DNA from: an uncultured Sutterella sp. | GTDB taxonomy: Bacteria; Pseudomonadota; Gammaproteobacteria; Burkholderiales; Burkholderiaceae_F | NCBI GenBank assembly: GCA_900542195.1 | Contig: UQNA01000007.1 | Span: forward strand, 5,435 to 69,434 | Reading direction: 5' to 3' | DNA length: 64,000 nucleotides | Shown here: positions 50,729 to 59,989 of the stretch, piece by piece | Layout: every line of letters starts with the position of its first letter | Numbering within the stretch: position 1 is the stretch's first letter | Position numbers and translations under genes: made by a program | The notes under the pieces: generated by a model | Database searches by the model: none | The model's input: the letters and a program-made list of their open reading frames with translations, nothing else | What the model was told of the DNA's origin: nothing

Positions 50729-51582
50729 GTTCTTCAGGTGTTATTTCACTTGGTTTAACAGCTACAGCCATCGTAGCCGGAGGTATTTTCCTCGCCTGCA
50801 ATTTCCAAACCGTCCCCGCCGGATATGTCGGCGTCAAAGTCAATCTTTACGGTTCTGACAAAGGAGTTCAGCAAGAAGAACTTGGGGTAGGAAGGTACCT
50901 TCTGACGTGGAATGAGCAGGCCTATCTTTTCCCTAGCTTTAACCAGCTTCACACTTACAAAGAACCGTTTACGTTCCAAACGTCCGATGCTATGGCCGTA
51001 AACGCCCGTGTCGGAGTCGAATATCAAGTAAAGCCTTCAATGGCTACTAAAGTTTTTCAGACTTACCGAAAAGGAGTAGATGAGATAACGGAGGTCAATC
51101 TTCGCCAGAACATCTCGGACGCTCTGATTAAATACGCCAGCCTCATGGACGTAAACGAACTGACAGCTAATGGAAAATCAAAACTTTTAGACCAAGTAAC
51201 GCAGGAGCTTAGGCACCAACTAGAAGAAGTCGGAATACATATTATTCGTGTTTCGTGGGCGTCCGATATTGAATATCCTCCTCAAGTTAGAGAGTCTATT
51301 AACGCAAAGATTGAAGCTACACAAAGAGCAATGCTCAGAGAAAACGAGGTGGCACAATCTAAAGCAGAAGCAGAAAAGGCAAGAGTTACCGCACAAGGTG
51401 AAGCAGACGCTCAATTAACCAAAGCTAAGGCAGAGGCTGAATCAATAGCAATTAGAGCAAAGGCATTGCGAGACAATCCACAAGTCTTAATGCTTGAAGC
51501 TATATCCCGGTGGGACGGAAAGTTACCAGTTTATTTAAATAGAGATTCTTTACCGATACCTTTTGTGCAAATGAAGGAATGA
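50725..51582 (+). CDS. SPFH/prohibitin-like membrane protein
   Basis: 285 residues. N-terminal hydrophobic helix (LTATAIVAGGIFLACNF), Band 7/SPFH domain starting VPAGYVGVKVNLYGSD with NARVGVEYQVKPSM, then a long Ala/Glu coiled coil (AQSKAEAEKARVTAQGEADA) as in prohibitins and HflK/C. Such scaffolds modulate membrane proteases such as FtsH. Coding for it in a phage accessory region is unusual. G+C looks higher than in neighbouring genes, hinting at separate acquisition. Confidence 0.8.
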   Translation: MSSSGVISLGLTATAIVAGGIFLACNFQTVPAGYVGVKVNLYGSDKGVQQEELGVGRYLLTWNEQAYLFPSFNQLHTYKEPFTFQTSDAMAVNARVGVEYQVKPSMATKVFQTYRKGVDEITEVNLRQNISDALIKYASLMDVNELTANGKSKLLDQVTQELRHQLEEVGIHIIRVSWASDIEYPPQVRESINAKIEATQRAMLRENEVAQSKAEAEKARVTAQGEADAQLTKAKAEAESIAIRAKALRDNPQVLMLEAISRWDGKLPVYLNRDSLPIPFVQMKE

Positions 51583-51586
51583 TCTA

Positions 51587-51925
51587 ATGGAACTTAGATT
51601 TACCCAACAATTTTTAAGAGAGCTGGATAAACTCGCTCATACTTATTCAAAGTCCAGAGAACACTTCCTAGAGATAATTAAAAACGCACTTTGGCAAATT
51701 GAATATGCAGACGCAGAAACATACGAAAAGATTTTAAAAAGTGGAGTATTCGAAGCAGATGTTTTTGGAATAAATGAGATTACCGGCCCTCCATATAATT
51801 GTGCTGGATTTAGCGTTACTGTACGATTTGAAGAAATAACCAGAGCAGATTGTTTGAATTTTGATGAGTTTTTCAAACACAAACTAAAAATCTGTAAAGA
51901 ATTTGAAAAGTTAAAAACGAAATAA
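51587..51925 (+). CDS. Accessory domain family A, copy 3 (112 aa)
   Basis: MELRFTQQFLRELDKLAHTY, a KSGVFEADVFG block in the middle, and ADCLNFDEFFKHKLKICKEF at the end. Follows the SPFH gene by four bases. Same plan as 48248 and the C-terminal half of 49501. Confidence 0.6.
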   Translation: MELRFTQQFLRELDKLAHTYSKSREHFLEIIKNALWQIEYADAETYEKILKSGVFEADVFGINEITGPPYNCAGFSVTVRFEEITRADCLNFDEFFKHKLKICKEFEKLKTK

Positions 51926-51927
51926 CC

Positions 51928-51954
51928 GCCTCCGAAAGTTCGGGGGCTTTTTTT
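51928..51954 (+). terminator. Terminator-like hairpin
   Basis: GCCTCCGA/TCGGGGGC (one G-U) then T7, directly followed by an ATG (51955, out of frame with the gene starting at 51968). Confidence 0.75.
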
Positions 51955-51967
51955 ATGGAGCAAAAAC

Positions 51968-52342
51968 ATGAGTCAGCAAAATAATTTTGTAGTTACATTT
52001 TCTAGCTTGAGACGAGGTGCGGCAGCTATTGAAGCCTCGGAAAAATTAAAAGACGTAGTTAAAGCAGTTCAAGAAACCGGCAAGTCTGGAAAAATCGTTA
52101 TCGAATTGACGATTAAACCTAATGCAATGAACAACGGCGAAGTTGAAGCCGTTAAGTTGCAAGACAAAATCACCGCTAAACCTCCGGTCATTGCCGGCGA
52201 ATCCGTGTTGTTTGTTAACTCACAATGTGAGCTTGTAGCGAACAATTTTAATCAAAGAACTTTATTCCCAGAAATTGAAAAACGCCCTCCTCTTTGTGAA
52301 GTGGTGGACGAGGACGGCGAAATAATCCACCACGAAAACTAA
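51968..52342 (+). CDS. Hypothetical DUF2303-associated protein (124 aa)
   Basis: Starts MSQQNNFVVTFSSLRRGAAA; VIELTIKPNAMNNGEVEAV and VVDEDGEIIHHEN. Small proteins like this sit before DUF2303 genes in other proteobacterial phages. Function unknown. Confidence 0.6.
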   Translation: MSQQNNFVVTFSSLRRGAAAIEASEKLKDVVKAVQETGKSGKIVIELTIKPNAMNNGEVEAVKLQDKITAKPPVIAGESVLFVNSQCELVANNFNQRTLFPEIEKRPPLCEVVDEDGEIIHHEN

Positions 52343-52384
52343 GAGAAATTTTTTATTAACTTTTCACTGATAGGAGACAAATCA

Positions 52385-53383
52385 ATGAGTGAAGAACAAA
52401 AGAAACAAGATGATGTTTTAGAACCTGAAACAGAAAACGAAACTGAAACCGAAACTGAAACCGAAGAAGAGGTTGAGTATTTGAAAGATAGAGCAGATAA
52501 GTTTGAGCAGTTTTACTCTGCCTATATCAGAAATCAAGAGACCCAACAAAAGATTAAAGGTGTAAAAGCTATTACAAAAGCTACTGCGCCATTTGAGATT
52601 ACTTGTGAAGGTGTACCGCATTTAGCCGTTCCGGTAAGCAATAACAACGCTTGGGAAATTAAAAATCTTTCTAAATTCTTAGATAGACCGAAGAGAATCA
52701 CGGGAACGACCGAATTTAACGAACCGGAATCATTCTGTACTTTCGTTAAAGACTATCTAACTAAAGACTCAAGTCTGTACATGAAAGCCGATTTAGACAA
52801 ACTAACATTTAAAGTTTTGGCGGTTTTCAATGACAACAAGAGAGAAACTTCTAACTGGTGTGACCATAGAGGGTATTACGTTCCTTGCTTCTCGCCAGAA
52901 TGGAAAGAGTGGAACTTAAACAATGCCACTAAATTAAACCAAGTTGAAATGGCAGAATTCATAGAGAATCATATTGAAGATATTTACAGCGACAAAGACA
53001 AAGGAGTTAGTGCTGCCGAGGTTTACGAAGCTGTATCAAATCTTCATGATTGTAGGAACGTAACATTTAGTTCACGAGTTGATGTTTCTAATGGTATGGC
53101 TTCATTTGCTTACACTGAAAAAACCGGAGGCGAGAAGAAACTAGAAGTTCCAACAGAGTTTATTATTGGCATTCCAATTTTTGCAGGTGGGCAACCACAT
53201 GCAATCCGAGTAAAGCTCAGATATCGCATTAACCGCAACACTGGTGAATTAACTCTTTGGTTCGAATTAATGCAAATCCAAAAAGTATTTAAGCAAGCTA
53301 TTGATACAGTCGCAGGATACATAAAGGATGAACTAAAAGAACAGTTACCGATTTATACGGGTGCACTTCCTGATTCTTTGTAA
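52385..53383 (+). CDS. DUF2303-like phage protein
   Basis: 332 residues. An acidic Glu/Thr-rich N-terminus (ETENETETETETEEE), then a conserved body with WCDHRGYYVPCFSPEWKEWN and FIIGIPIFAGGQPHAIRVKL followed by RYRINRNTGELTLWFEL, fitting DUF2303. Position in the early region suggests a DNA-metabolism or defence-evasion role, not proven. Confidence 0.75.
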   Translation: MSEEQKKQDDVLEPETENETETETETEEEVEYLKDRADKFEQFYSAYIRNQETQQKIKGVKAITKATAPFEITCEGVPHLAVPVSNNNAWEIKNLSKFLDRPKRITGTTEFNEPESFCTFVKDYLTKDSSLYMKADLDKLTFKVLAVFNDNKRETSNWCDHRGYYVPCFSPEWKEWNLNNATKLNQVEMAEFIENHIEDIYSDKDKGVSAAEVYEAVSNLHDCRNVTFSSRVDVSNGMASFAYTEKTGGEKKLEVPTEFIIGIPIFAGGQPHAIRVKLRYRINRNTGELTLWFELMQIQKVFKQAIDTVAGYIKDELKEQLPIYTGALPDSL

Positions 53384-53448
53384 ACCGCATAACTAACTAT
53401 AGAGAGGCTGAAACACGCCCCTTTTTCTTTGTTTAAAGAACTTTATAC

Positions 53449-54057
53449 ATGGCTAAATCTAAAAAACCAAGGAAAAAATATAAGCAGCGATACTTAGCGA
53501 ATCCGCTAAGAAATTATTTCCCACAACACGAACTAGATTCAATTCTTGAGTTTGTAGACAATCTGGAATTACAGCACGAAATTGGACTTCCTAAGGGTTA
53601 CTGTCAACAAGATTTTTTTGACAAAATGGCTAGTCTAGTAAATTGGGGTTTGGTAGTCCGTTATAACCGGGCTGATTTATTAGATGATGAATCAGTAAGA
53701 ACGATTCACGAAGCGCAAAATGGCGCAGTTCTGGCGTTATCTCAACTAAAGAAGAGACAAATAGAGTTAAAGAAAGAAAATCTTGTAACGACCGGAGAAG
53801 AGCTTAAAGCTATTAGAACTTACGCAGATTTAATCTTTCCCTTCCTAAGGGAATGCGTAACGAATACTCCAGAGCGAACTTTTAGAGAGCTGGTTATAGC
53901 TCAACATTTGACCGATACAGCGAGCGATTTCAAGAAAGAAGATGAATTAGCTTGTAAGGCACCGATAGACACGGTTAAAAACCTCTTGAAAGAAACTAAC
54001 GAAGCCAAATTATTAAATGGTCAAGTTCGTAAGTTATCCCTTACCTTAACAAGGTAA
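53449..54057 (+). CDS. Hypothetical helical protein (202 aa)
   Basis: Basic N-terminus (AKSKKPRKKYKQRYLANPLR), then all-helical with HEAQNGAVLALSQLKKRQIE. Starts after a 65-base gap. Could bind nucleic acid. Unrecognised. Confidence 0.5.
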   Translation: MAKSKKPRKKYKQRYLANPLRNYFPQHELDSILEFVDNLELQHEIGLPKGYCQQDFFDKMASLVNWGLVVRYNRADLLDDESVRTIHEAQNGAVLALSQLKKRQIELKKENLVTTGEELKAIRTYADLIFPFLRECVTNTPERTFRELVIAQHLTDTASDFKKEDELACKAPIDTVKNLLKETNEAKLLNGQVRKLSLTLTR

Positions 54058-54061
54058 CAGT

Positions 54062-54319
54062 ATGAAGACGCAAGACGGAATTAGGAATGATTCACATTTT
54101 TCACCATTTGATATTAGAAACGACTCACCATTAGATATTTCTATATGGCAGAATGGAGACCAAATAGTCATACTTTTTTATAGAACATACGCAATAGCAA
54201 GATATATTTTTGAGTATGTAGACGGTGATTTTTATTCTAAAGACGATCCGACTTTGCGATTGTCTAACATTCTTGCTAAACGTGTTCCAATAGTCGGCTG
54301 GAGAAAATTAGAAGAATGA
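54062..54319 (+). CDS. Accessory domain family C, copy 1 (85 aa)
   Basis: IRNDSPLDISIWQNGDQIVI, then YIFEYVDGDFYSKD and RVPIVGWRKLEE. The core NDSPL-x-W-x-GDxIxV and final GWxKhE recur in 54600, 54814 and 49501. Confidence 0.55.
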   Translation: MKTQDGIRNDSHFSPFDIRNDSPLDISIWQNGDQIVILFYRTYAIARYIFEYVDGDFYSKDDPTLRLSNILAKRVPIVGWRKLEE

Positions 54320-54603
54320 AAAATAACAAGTTAATCAGACTTACCCGAACAGACGATCCAACAATCGCTAAAGATTTAAAGAACGGCGACATGATTTTAG
54401 CTTGCATGATTCACAAACCTACACGCCGGAAACATATATTAATTTTTTCTAAAGAATGTGGCAGGTTGCTTGGAGTGCCAATTTATGCAGAGCTGGAAAT
54501 AGCTAACTGCTGCATGGATGAACTTGAAGATTGGTATGACATGAAGCTCGAATCATGGGAAAAAATTAAGGTTTTTAGTTCTCCAAAAAAGGAGAAAAAG
54601 TGA
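54316..54603 (+). CDS. Accessory family C-related protein (95 aa)
   Basis: TRTDDPTIAKDLKNGDMILA and a final LESWEKIKVF echo family C (NGDxIL, WEKI) but with a longer insert. Ends in a Lys-rich stretch and overlaps both neighbours by four bases. Confidence 0.5.
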   Translation: MKNNKLIRLTRTDDPTIAKDLKNGDMILACMIHKPTRRKHILIFSKECGRLLGVPIYAELEIANCCMDELEDWYDMKLESWEKIKVFSSPKKEKK

Positions 54604-54821
54604 CAAGTTTAGTAATTGAAATTCCAATACGTAACGACTCACCATTGAGTCATACATGGGTAGACGGCGACAAGATTCTTGTCGTCTTTTCTTTGGGTAA
54701 AGGGTACGAAATATGTACCTACACTTATTCCAAAAAGAGCTTTAAAAATGGCAAAAAATCCTTTTCGCTCCTTGAAAAACAAGGGGCGTTAATTTTAGGT
54801 TGGGTAAGAATTGATGTGTAA
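54600..54821 (+). CDS. Accessory domain family C, copy 2 (73 aa)
   Basis: GTG start after AAAAAAGGAG. IRNDSPLSHTWVDGDKILVV, then YTYSKKSFKNGKK and LILGWVRIDV. Confidence 0.55.
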   Translation: MTSLVIEIPIRNDSPLSHTWVDGDKILVVFSLGKGYEICTYTYSKKSFKNGKKSFSLLEKQGALILGWVRIDV

Positions 54822-55581
54822 AAAAATGATTACAACGACAAGCCTATTGCTTTCGCATAAGGATGAAGTTTCAGATTACAAGTGGGAAATAGGCGACAAG
54901 ATTTTAGTTTTGTATTTTGATGATTTTGGTCAAGAACACTTAGAAGTTTTCGAATACTTCAATAATAAGTTTTCAAACGCAACAAGTGATTTCCAACAAT
55001 TAGATGATGAATGTTGCGTTATTGCGTGGGAAAAAATCGAGGCTGAAACCGAGCTAGAAAAGATAGATTTTAGAATTTTGTTTAATCATTTAGGTTCTTC
55101 TGCAATTGCTCTAATGACGCTTGATTCTCAAGAAAGAGACGGTTGCTATAGCGGAGATATTCCACTACCAACAGATAAAAGTTGTTTAGTAGTTTCTTCT
55201 GACGGAACAGTACTTGAATACAATCCAAAGAACCAAGAAGAAAAAATTAAGCTAATTCAAGCCGGAGAAGATTTTGTAAATTTCAAGATATATAGAGAAG
55301 ATAATCCAAATTTTAGATGTCAATCTGCTAGTTTTAAAGAAGTAATAGATAAAGTTTTCGTTATTAGTAATGACGAAGAACAGGAAGCCGTTAAGGAATT
55401 TATTAAAACCAAAGACTGGCAAAAAATCTTGCGTTCTTATATGCCCCCCATGAGTCACGAATACATAATAAGCATTTTTACTAACGCAGAGGGTAAGCGC
55501 ATTACAGGAAGAAATAAAAAAGGAATTGTTCTAACACTTATCTTTACTTATTCGAAATATATTTTGAATTCAGGATATTGA
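54814..55581 (+). CDS. Family C domain fused to an unknown domain (255 aa)
   Basis: ATG at 54814 preferred over the upstream TTG. Residues 10-85 are family C (YKWEIGDKILVLYFDDFGQE, VFEYFNNKF, VIAWEKIE). The remaining ~170 residues (HLGSSAIALMTLDSQERDGC; TKDWQKILRSYMPPMSHEYI) have no recognised relative. Contains a C6 run at 55444-55449. Confidence 0.55.
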   Translation: MCKKMITTTSLLLSHKDEVSDYKWEIGDKILVLYFDDFGQEHLEVFEYFNNKFSNATSDFQQLDDECCVIAWEKIEAETELEKIDFRILFNHLGSSAIALMTLDSQERDGCYSGDIPLPTDKSCLVVSSDGTVLEYNPKNQEEKIKLIQAGEDFVNFKIYREDNPNFRCQSASFKEVIDKVFVISNDEEQEAVKEFIKTKDWQKILRSYMPPMSHEYIISIFTNAEGKRITGRNKKGIVLTLIFTYSKYILNSGY

Positions 55582-55781
55582 TTGAAATTTCTTTTTGTTT
55601 AGCGATAATCATCTCTTTAACCTGCTTTTTAGCTTCGTATTTAGTTGATGAAGAAAGTGCAGAAAAACATAAAAAAGTAGGCATTTATTCTTCTATTTAC
55701 TCGTTGATTGCATTAGTTTTAATCATCATTCTTCCTAGCAAGGCGATGATTGAGAACGCTTTAAATTGTGGGTATATTTAA
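55578..55781 (+). CDS. Small two-helix membrane protein (67 aa)
   Basis: TTG start overlapping the previous stop. Two hydrophobic segments (ISFCLAIIISLTCFLASYL; SIYSLIALVLIIILPSKAM). Last gene before the C4 leader. Unrecognised. Confidence 0.45.
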   Translation: MIEISFCLAIIISLTCFLASYLVDEESAEKHKKVGIYSSIYSLIALVLIIILPSKAMIENALNCGYI

Positions 55782-55798
55782 CGCAGTAAAAACAAGTC

Positions 55799-55828
55799 TT
55801 TACTTTTTCCGATAGATTGGCCTATACT
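55799..55828 (+). promoter_or_regulatory. Promoter of the C4/antirepressor operon
   Basis: TTTACT at 55799-55804, 18-base spacer, TATACT at 55823-55828. Confidence 0.55.
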
Positions 55829-55839
55829 AAAAAAAGGGT

Positions 55840-56047
55840 GTGACAACTCTTTGTAAAGTACAGGCGCAGTAGAACAGCCGCCTATGCGGTTTTTTTATTG
55901 CTATCGATCTCCTTAATGGTCGAGGCTTACGGGCACGCTTAGGCGTGGCCGTGTACCTGTACTCACGGTTTGTCACCCCGTAAGTTCTTGACCTCCAGCG
56001 TGACAACTGAAAGTCAAGATTCATAAATCTTTGTACAGGAGTTCGAT
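55840..56047 (+). ncRNA. c4: C4-type antisense RNA immunity leader
   Basis: A three-way junction: CTTACGGG/CCCGTAAG (55926-55933 with 55977-55984) encloses CACGC-TTAG-GCGTG and CCGTG/CACGG hairpins. Within it, CCTGTAC (55956-55962) and TTGTCAC (55970-55976) each match two complements: GTACAGG at 55858-55864 and 56033-56039, and GTGACAA at 55840-55846 and 56000-56006. The last GTACAGG is in the ribosome site of the 56048 gene. This a'/b' with a1b1/a2b2 layout is that of P1/P7 C4. A CCGC/GCGG-T7 terminator is at 55878-55896. Confidence 0.85.
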
Positions 56048-56257
56048 ATGAACACCAAATCTAAAACTGCTACCTTGGCAGCAGATCGCACCGCTATATC
56101 TCTACTCGGAATTTCTAAGCAAGAACTCAGAAATCTAAAAGAAACAGATCATCAAACTTTTGTCGAGTTGCGCACTTTCTTGTTGCAATCTCAACTTGAA
56201 GCGAAACGAATTGAAGGATTAACACGCCTCGCAATCAACCGCCTCAACTCCATTTAA
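56048..56257 (+). CDS. Small gene between C4 and the antirepressor (69 aa)
   Basis: [20 protein letters not shown] and a helical rest. Occupies the place of icd in P1 (C4-icd-ant). Its translation should be blocked by C4 pairing over GTACAGGAG, and through coupling so should the antirepressor. No sequence similarity to Icd that I can see. Confidence 0.6.
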   Translation: MNTKSKTATLAADRTAISLLGISKQELRNLKETDHQTFVELRTFLLQSQLEAKRIEGLTRLAINRLNSI

Positions 56258-56267
56258 GGAGATTTTC

Positions 56268-57077
56268 ATGAACGAATTAATCAAAATTGCACCGGCAGAG
56301 ATTAACGGAGTGCAAATTCAAGCTGTGGACGCTAGAGAATTACACTCTTTTCTGGCAGTTAAAACCTCTTTTAAAGACTGGATCCAAAGAAGAATTAAGG
56401 ATTTTGATTTTAAAGAGAATTTAGACTTTAGCTCATTTTTGAGCGAAAGTATTGGAGGTCGTCCGAGTAAGGAATACTTACTATCCGTAAGTATGGCTAA
56501 AGAACTATCAATGGTTGAAAGAAGCGAAAAAGGTAAACAGGCTCGCTTATATTTCATTCAGTGCGAACAGAAACTTAAAGAAGTAACAAATCAACAATTC
56601 AAACTTCCTGACTTCACGAATCCAGCGATAGCAGCCAGAGCTTGGGCAGAACAATTTGAAAAAGCTCAGGCATTACAGATGAAAATCGAAACTGATAAAC
56701 CACTAGTTGAATTTGCCGAAACAATCCAAGAATCTAATGAAGATTTTTTGATTCGTAAGGCGGCTAAATTGTTAGGTGTACAAGTTAAATTTTTATTTGG
56801 TTTTTTACGCCAACAACAATGGATTTTTAAAACCAGTAGCGAACCTTACGCCGTCCGAGTTCACCAAGGTTTAATGACCGTTAAGGTAGGAGACTACAAA
56901 GATAAAGCCGGAGACGCTTTGGTCAAAGAATTACAAGACCATGTCAAAAAAGTGACAGCTCCGTACAAATACCCGCGTGTCGTCGAGTTCGTAGACGAAC
57001 TGCCGAAGACGATCAGCGGCAAAATACGCCGAGTCGAAATCCGAGCAACCGACAATGAAAAGAAACCTACAAAATAA
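56268..57077 (+). CDS. Antirepressor (AntA/AntB + KilAC) fused to an acyl-CoA synthetase tail
   Basis: Residues 1-105 are an AntA/AntB domain ([40 protein letters not shown]). Residues about 150-215 are a KilAC domain ([20 protein letters not shown]). From about residue 214 the sequence is instead the C-terminal catalytic tip of an acyl-CoA synthetase ([20 protein letters not shown], then [15 protein letters not shown] with the catalytic Lys). The two parts come from different phyla, and the phage gene's own C-terminus is missing. Treated as an assembly chimera, in frame by luck. Confidence 0.85.
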   Translation: MNELIKIAPAEINGVQIQAVDARELHSFLAVKTSFKDWIQRRIKDFDFKENLDFSSFLSESIGGRPSKEYLLSVSMAKELSMVERSEKGKQARLYFIQCEQKLKEVTNQQFKLPDFTNPAIAARAWAEQFEKAQALQMKIETDKPLVEFAETIQESNEDFLIRKAAKLLGVQVKFLFGFLRQQQWIFKTSSEPYAVRVHQGLMTVKVGDYKDKAGDALVKELQDHVKKVTAPYKYPRVVEFVDELPKTISGKIRRVEIRATDNEKKPTK

Positions 57078-58179
57078 TTGCCAATTGCCAATCGTCGATT
57101 GGCAATTCAACCGTATTGCGGTCAAGATAGGTAGCAACGTGCTCACCCGCAAGGATGGCACGTTGGATATTACCCGAATGTCCGCCTTGGTGGATCAAGT
57201 GGCCGAACTACATCGGAAAGGCGTAGAGGTCATCCTTATTTCTTCCGGTGCGGTCGCTTCTGGACGCAGCGAGATAAAAGTCGGCAAAAAGCTGGATTCC
57301 GTCTCTGCCCGCCAGTTGTATTCCGCAGTTGGACAAGCCAAGTTGATCAATCGGTATTACGAACTGTTTCGTGAACATGGCATGACTTGTGGCCAGGTAC
57401 TCACCACGAAAGAGAACTTTGGCAGCCGTACGCATTACCTCAACCAAAAACACTGTATGGAGGTAATGCTCGAAAATAAAGTGATTCCCATCGTGAACGA
57501 AAACGACACGATATCGGTTACAGAATTGATGTTCACGGACAACGACGAGCTTTCCGGACTGATCGCCACCATGATGGGAATGGAAGCTTTGATCATCCTG
57601 AGCAATATCGACGGAATATATAACGGCAACCCCTCCGACCCGTCCTCAACGGTTATCCGGGAAATAGATGGAGGTAAGGAAGACCTGTCGGAATATGTAC
57701 AGACCAGCAAGTCATCGTTCGGTCGCGGCGGTATGCTGACTAAATGCAACATCGCGCAAAAGGTAGCCGACGAAGGCATCACGGTTATTATCGCCAACGG
57801 CAAGAAGGATAATATCCTGGTAGACCTGCTCGCCAAAGACAACCATACCGTCTGCACGCGCTTCATCCCGTCAGACAAACCTGTCAGCAGCGTGAAAAAG
57901 TGGATCGCCCACTCCGAAGGTTTTGCCAAAGGAGAGATACATATCAACCTGGGAGCCGAAGAGGCGTTGTTGGGTCCAAAGGCTACCAGCATCTTGTTGG
58001 TCGGCGTGACTCGGATCACAGGCGATTTCGAAAAAGACGATATCGTCAAGATCATCAACGAGGAAGGCATCCAGTTGGGAGTCGGATGCGTAGGTTACGA
58101 CAGTACGGAAGCACGGAAGCTGATCGGTTGCCGGGATAAGAAGCCGTTGATACATTACGATTATTTGTATTTGGATTAA
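57055..58179 (+). CDS. proB: Glutamate 5-kinase
   Basis: First step of proline synthesis (glutamate to gamma-glutamyl phosphate). Amino-acid-kinase domain ([55 protein letters not shown]) and a C-terminal PUA domain ([20 protein letters not shown]). The first ~18 residues include an inverted repeat (TTGCCAAT/ATTGGCAA, about 57,082-57,102) and are atypical; a start nearer 57,112 without ATG is unlikely, so 57055 is kept. Bacteroidota-like. Confidence 0.92.
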   Translation: MKRNLQNNCQLPIVDWQFNRIAVKIGSNVLTRKDGTLDITRMSALVDQVAELHRKGVEVILISSGAVASGRSEIKVGKKLDSVSARQLYSAVGQAKLINRYYELFREHGMTCGQVLTTKENFGSRTHYLNQKHCMEVMLENKVIPIVNENDTISVTELMFTDNDELSGLIATMMGMEALIILSNIDGIYNGNPSDPSSTVIREIDGGKEDLSEYVQTSKSSFGRGGMLTKCNIAQKVADEGITVIIANGKKDNILVDLLAKDNHTVCTRFIPSDKPVSSVKKWIAHSEGFAKGEIHINLGAEEALLGPKATSILLVGVTRITGDFEKDDIVKIINEEGIQLGVGCVGYDSTEARKLIGCRDKKPLIHYDYLYLD

Positions 58180-58191
58180 ATAGAAGAGAGT

Positions 58192-58608
58192 ATGAAAAAG
58201 TATTGGTTATCATTCGCATCAGTCCTAATGATTATAGTAGGACTCCTTAGAGGTATGGGTGGCGTCACCCTTTTAACACAAGGGGATAAAATGAATTTGG
58301 GACTGCCCATTACAGCTTCGCCGACCGAGTTGAAAATAGCAGCCTACGGCCTGATTGCGGTATGCCTCCTGCTTGTCATCTCCGCTGTTAGCCTGACAAT
58401 ACGAAGGCTTGTATCGAACTACGCATTCTGTTGGGCGAGCCTCTTGCTGTTCCTCGCAAGTGGCCTTATCAACGGCTTCCTCCTATTCGGCCATCCGTTA
58501 GGTAGCGGTCAGCTTATCAACTGGGGTGTCAGCTTCGTCATCGGGCTTTGCCTCGTATTAGGAAAAGATTCCGTCCATTCGAAATACATTCAGGAATACG
58601 AAAAATAA
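58192..58608 (+). CDS. Four-helix membrane protein in the proBA cluster (138 aa)
   Basis: Four transmembrane helices ([68 protein letters not shown]). Between proB and proA on the same strand. Function unknown. Confidence 0.65.
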   Translation: MKKYWLSFASVLMIIVGLLRGMGGVTLLTQGDKMNLGLPITASPTELKIAAYGLIAVCLLLVISAVSLTIRRLVSNYAFCWASLLLFLASGLINGFLLFGHPLGSGQLINWGVSFVIGLCLVLGKDSVHSKYIQEYEK

Positions 58609-58624
58609 CAATGATCATACGACC

Positions 58625-59869
58625 ATGATTAACGAATTATTGCAACAGCCCCTTGCCGCTTCGCGCCAGCTCGTCATGTTGGACGATGTCACCATCAACC
58701 GCATCCTTACAGACACGGCTTCGGCTTTGTTGTCGCACCAGACAAAAGTCTTAACCGCCAACGCCGAAGATTTGCAACGCATGGACCCGGCAAATCCGAA
58801 ATACGATCGCTTGAAATTGACGGAAGAACGTCTCGCAGGTATTGCAGGAGATATGAAGAACGTCGCCTCTCTACCGTCACCTCTAGGAAAACTATTAAGC
58901 GAAACAGCACGACCGAACGGTATGGTGATCCGGAAAATAACTGTCCCTTTCGGCGTGATCGGTGTCATCTACGAAGCACGCCCGAACGTCACCTTCGATG
59001 TTTTTTCTCTCTGCCTCAAAAGTGGGAATGCCTGCGTACTGAAGGGAGGTTCCGATGCTGATAGTACCAACCGTGCTTTAGTGGCGATCATCCATAACGT
59101 ACTGGCAAAACAAGGCGTCAATCCGGCTGTTTGTACGCTCCTTCCGCCCGACCGCGAAGCAACGACCGAGCTGTTGAACGCCGTTGGCCTGGTGGACCTT
59201 ATCATTCCGCGGGGCAGTAGTTCGCTGATCAATTTTGTCCGCGACCATGCCCGTGTGCCGGTTATCGAGACGGGAGCCGGTATCTGCCACATCTATTTCG
59301 ACAAGGACGGCGACAAAGAAAAAGGACGCGAAATCGTCAACAATGCCAAGACACGTCGCGTCAGCGTCTGCAACGCTCTGGACTGCCTGATCGTCCACCA
59401 CGACCGGTTAGGCGACTTGACTTATCTGTGCGGCAAGCTGTCCGACAGCAACGTCGTTATCTATGCCGACGAACCGGCCTTTACCGTTCTTTCAGGACAC
59501 TATCCTGCCGCTTTACTTCAGCCGGCTACAGTAGACAGCTTCGGTACCGAGTTCTTAGACTACAAAATGGCGATCCGTACAGTCTCCTCCTTGGATGAAG
59601 CTCTGCAACATATCGCCCGCTACAGTTCGAAACACAGCGAAAGCATCGTCAGTGAATCGACAGAAACCATCCGCCATTTCCAACAAATGGTCGATGCCGC
59701 CTGCGTCTACGCCAATGTATCTACAGCTTTCACCGACGGGGCACAATTCGGATTCGGAGCTGAAATAGGTATCAGTACACAAAAGTTACATGCCCGAGGG
59801 CCAATGGCATTACCAGAGTTGACGACCTACAAGTACATCATCGAAGGAGACGGACAAATACGAAAGTAG
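58625..59869 (+). CDS. proA: Gamma-glutamyl phosphate reductase
   Basis: Second step of proline synthesis. 414 residues. [51 protein letters not shown] and the active Cys in [16 protein letters not shown]-terminal [20 protein letters not shown] is diagnostic. Confidence 0.95.
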   Translation: MINELLQQPLAASRQLVMLDDVTINRILTDTASALLSHQTKVLTANAEDLQRMDPANPKYDRLKLTEERLAGIAGDMKNVASLPSPLGKLLSETARPNGMVIRKITVPFGVIGVIYEARPNVTFDVFSLCLKSGNACVLKGGSDADSTNRALVAIIHNVLAKQGVNPAVCTLLPPDREATTELLNAVGLVDLIIPRGSSSLINFVRDHARVPVIETGAGICHIYFDKDGDKEKGREIVNNAKTRRVSVCNALDCLIVHHDRLGDLTYLCGKLSDSNVVIYADEPAFTVLSGHYPAALLQPATVDSFGTEFLDYKMAIRTVSSLDEALQHIARYSSKHSESIVSESTETIRHFQQMVDAACVYANVSTAFTDGAQFGFGAEIGISTQKLHARGPMALPELTTYKYIIEGDGQIRK

Positions 59870-59929
59870 CCCCTGCTTCAGCGTTTAGTATTATCATATG
59901 ACACTGATAATACAGATATAACAGTATTG

Positions 59930-59959
59930 CTATAAATCTGAAATCATTGTTTATCTTTG
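59930..59959 (+). promoter_or_regulatory. Bacteroidota-type promoter
   Basis: TATCTTTG at 59952-59959 fits the Bacteroides -7 box TAnnTTTG, with a TTG about 22 bases upstream fitting the -33 box. It lies 30 bases before the carbamoyltransferase start. Confidence 0.65.
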
Positions 59960-59989
59960 TAGGCAGAACAATTTTAAATGAGACATGAT

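Noticed and set aside
55827..56024. Minus-strand 65-codon frame over the C4 region
   Set aside because: The structured, self-complementary C4 sequence explains the region better, and the peptide has no protein-like pattern.
56268..57077. A genuine new antirepressor/acyl-CoA synthetase fusion protein
   Set aside because: The added part lacks most of the enzyme, and all following genes belong to another phylum; an assembly join is simpler.
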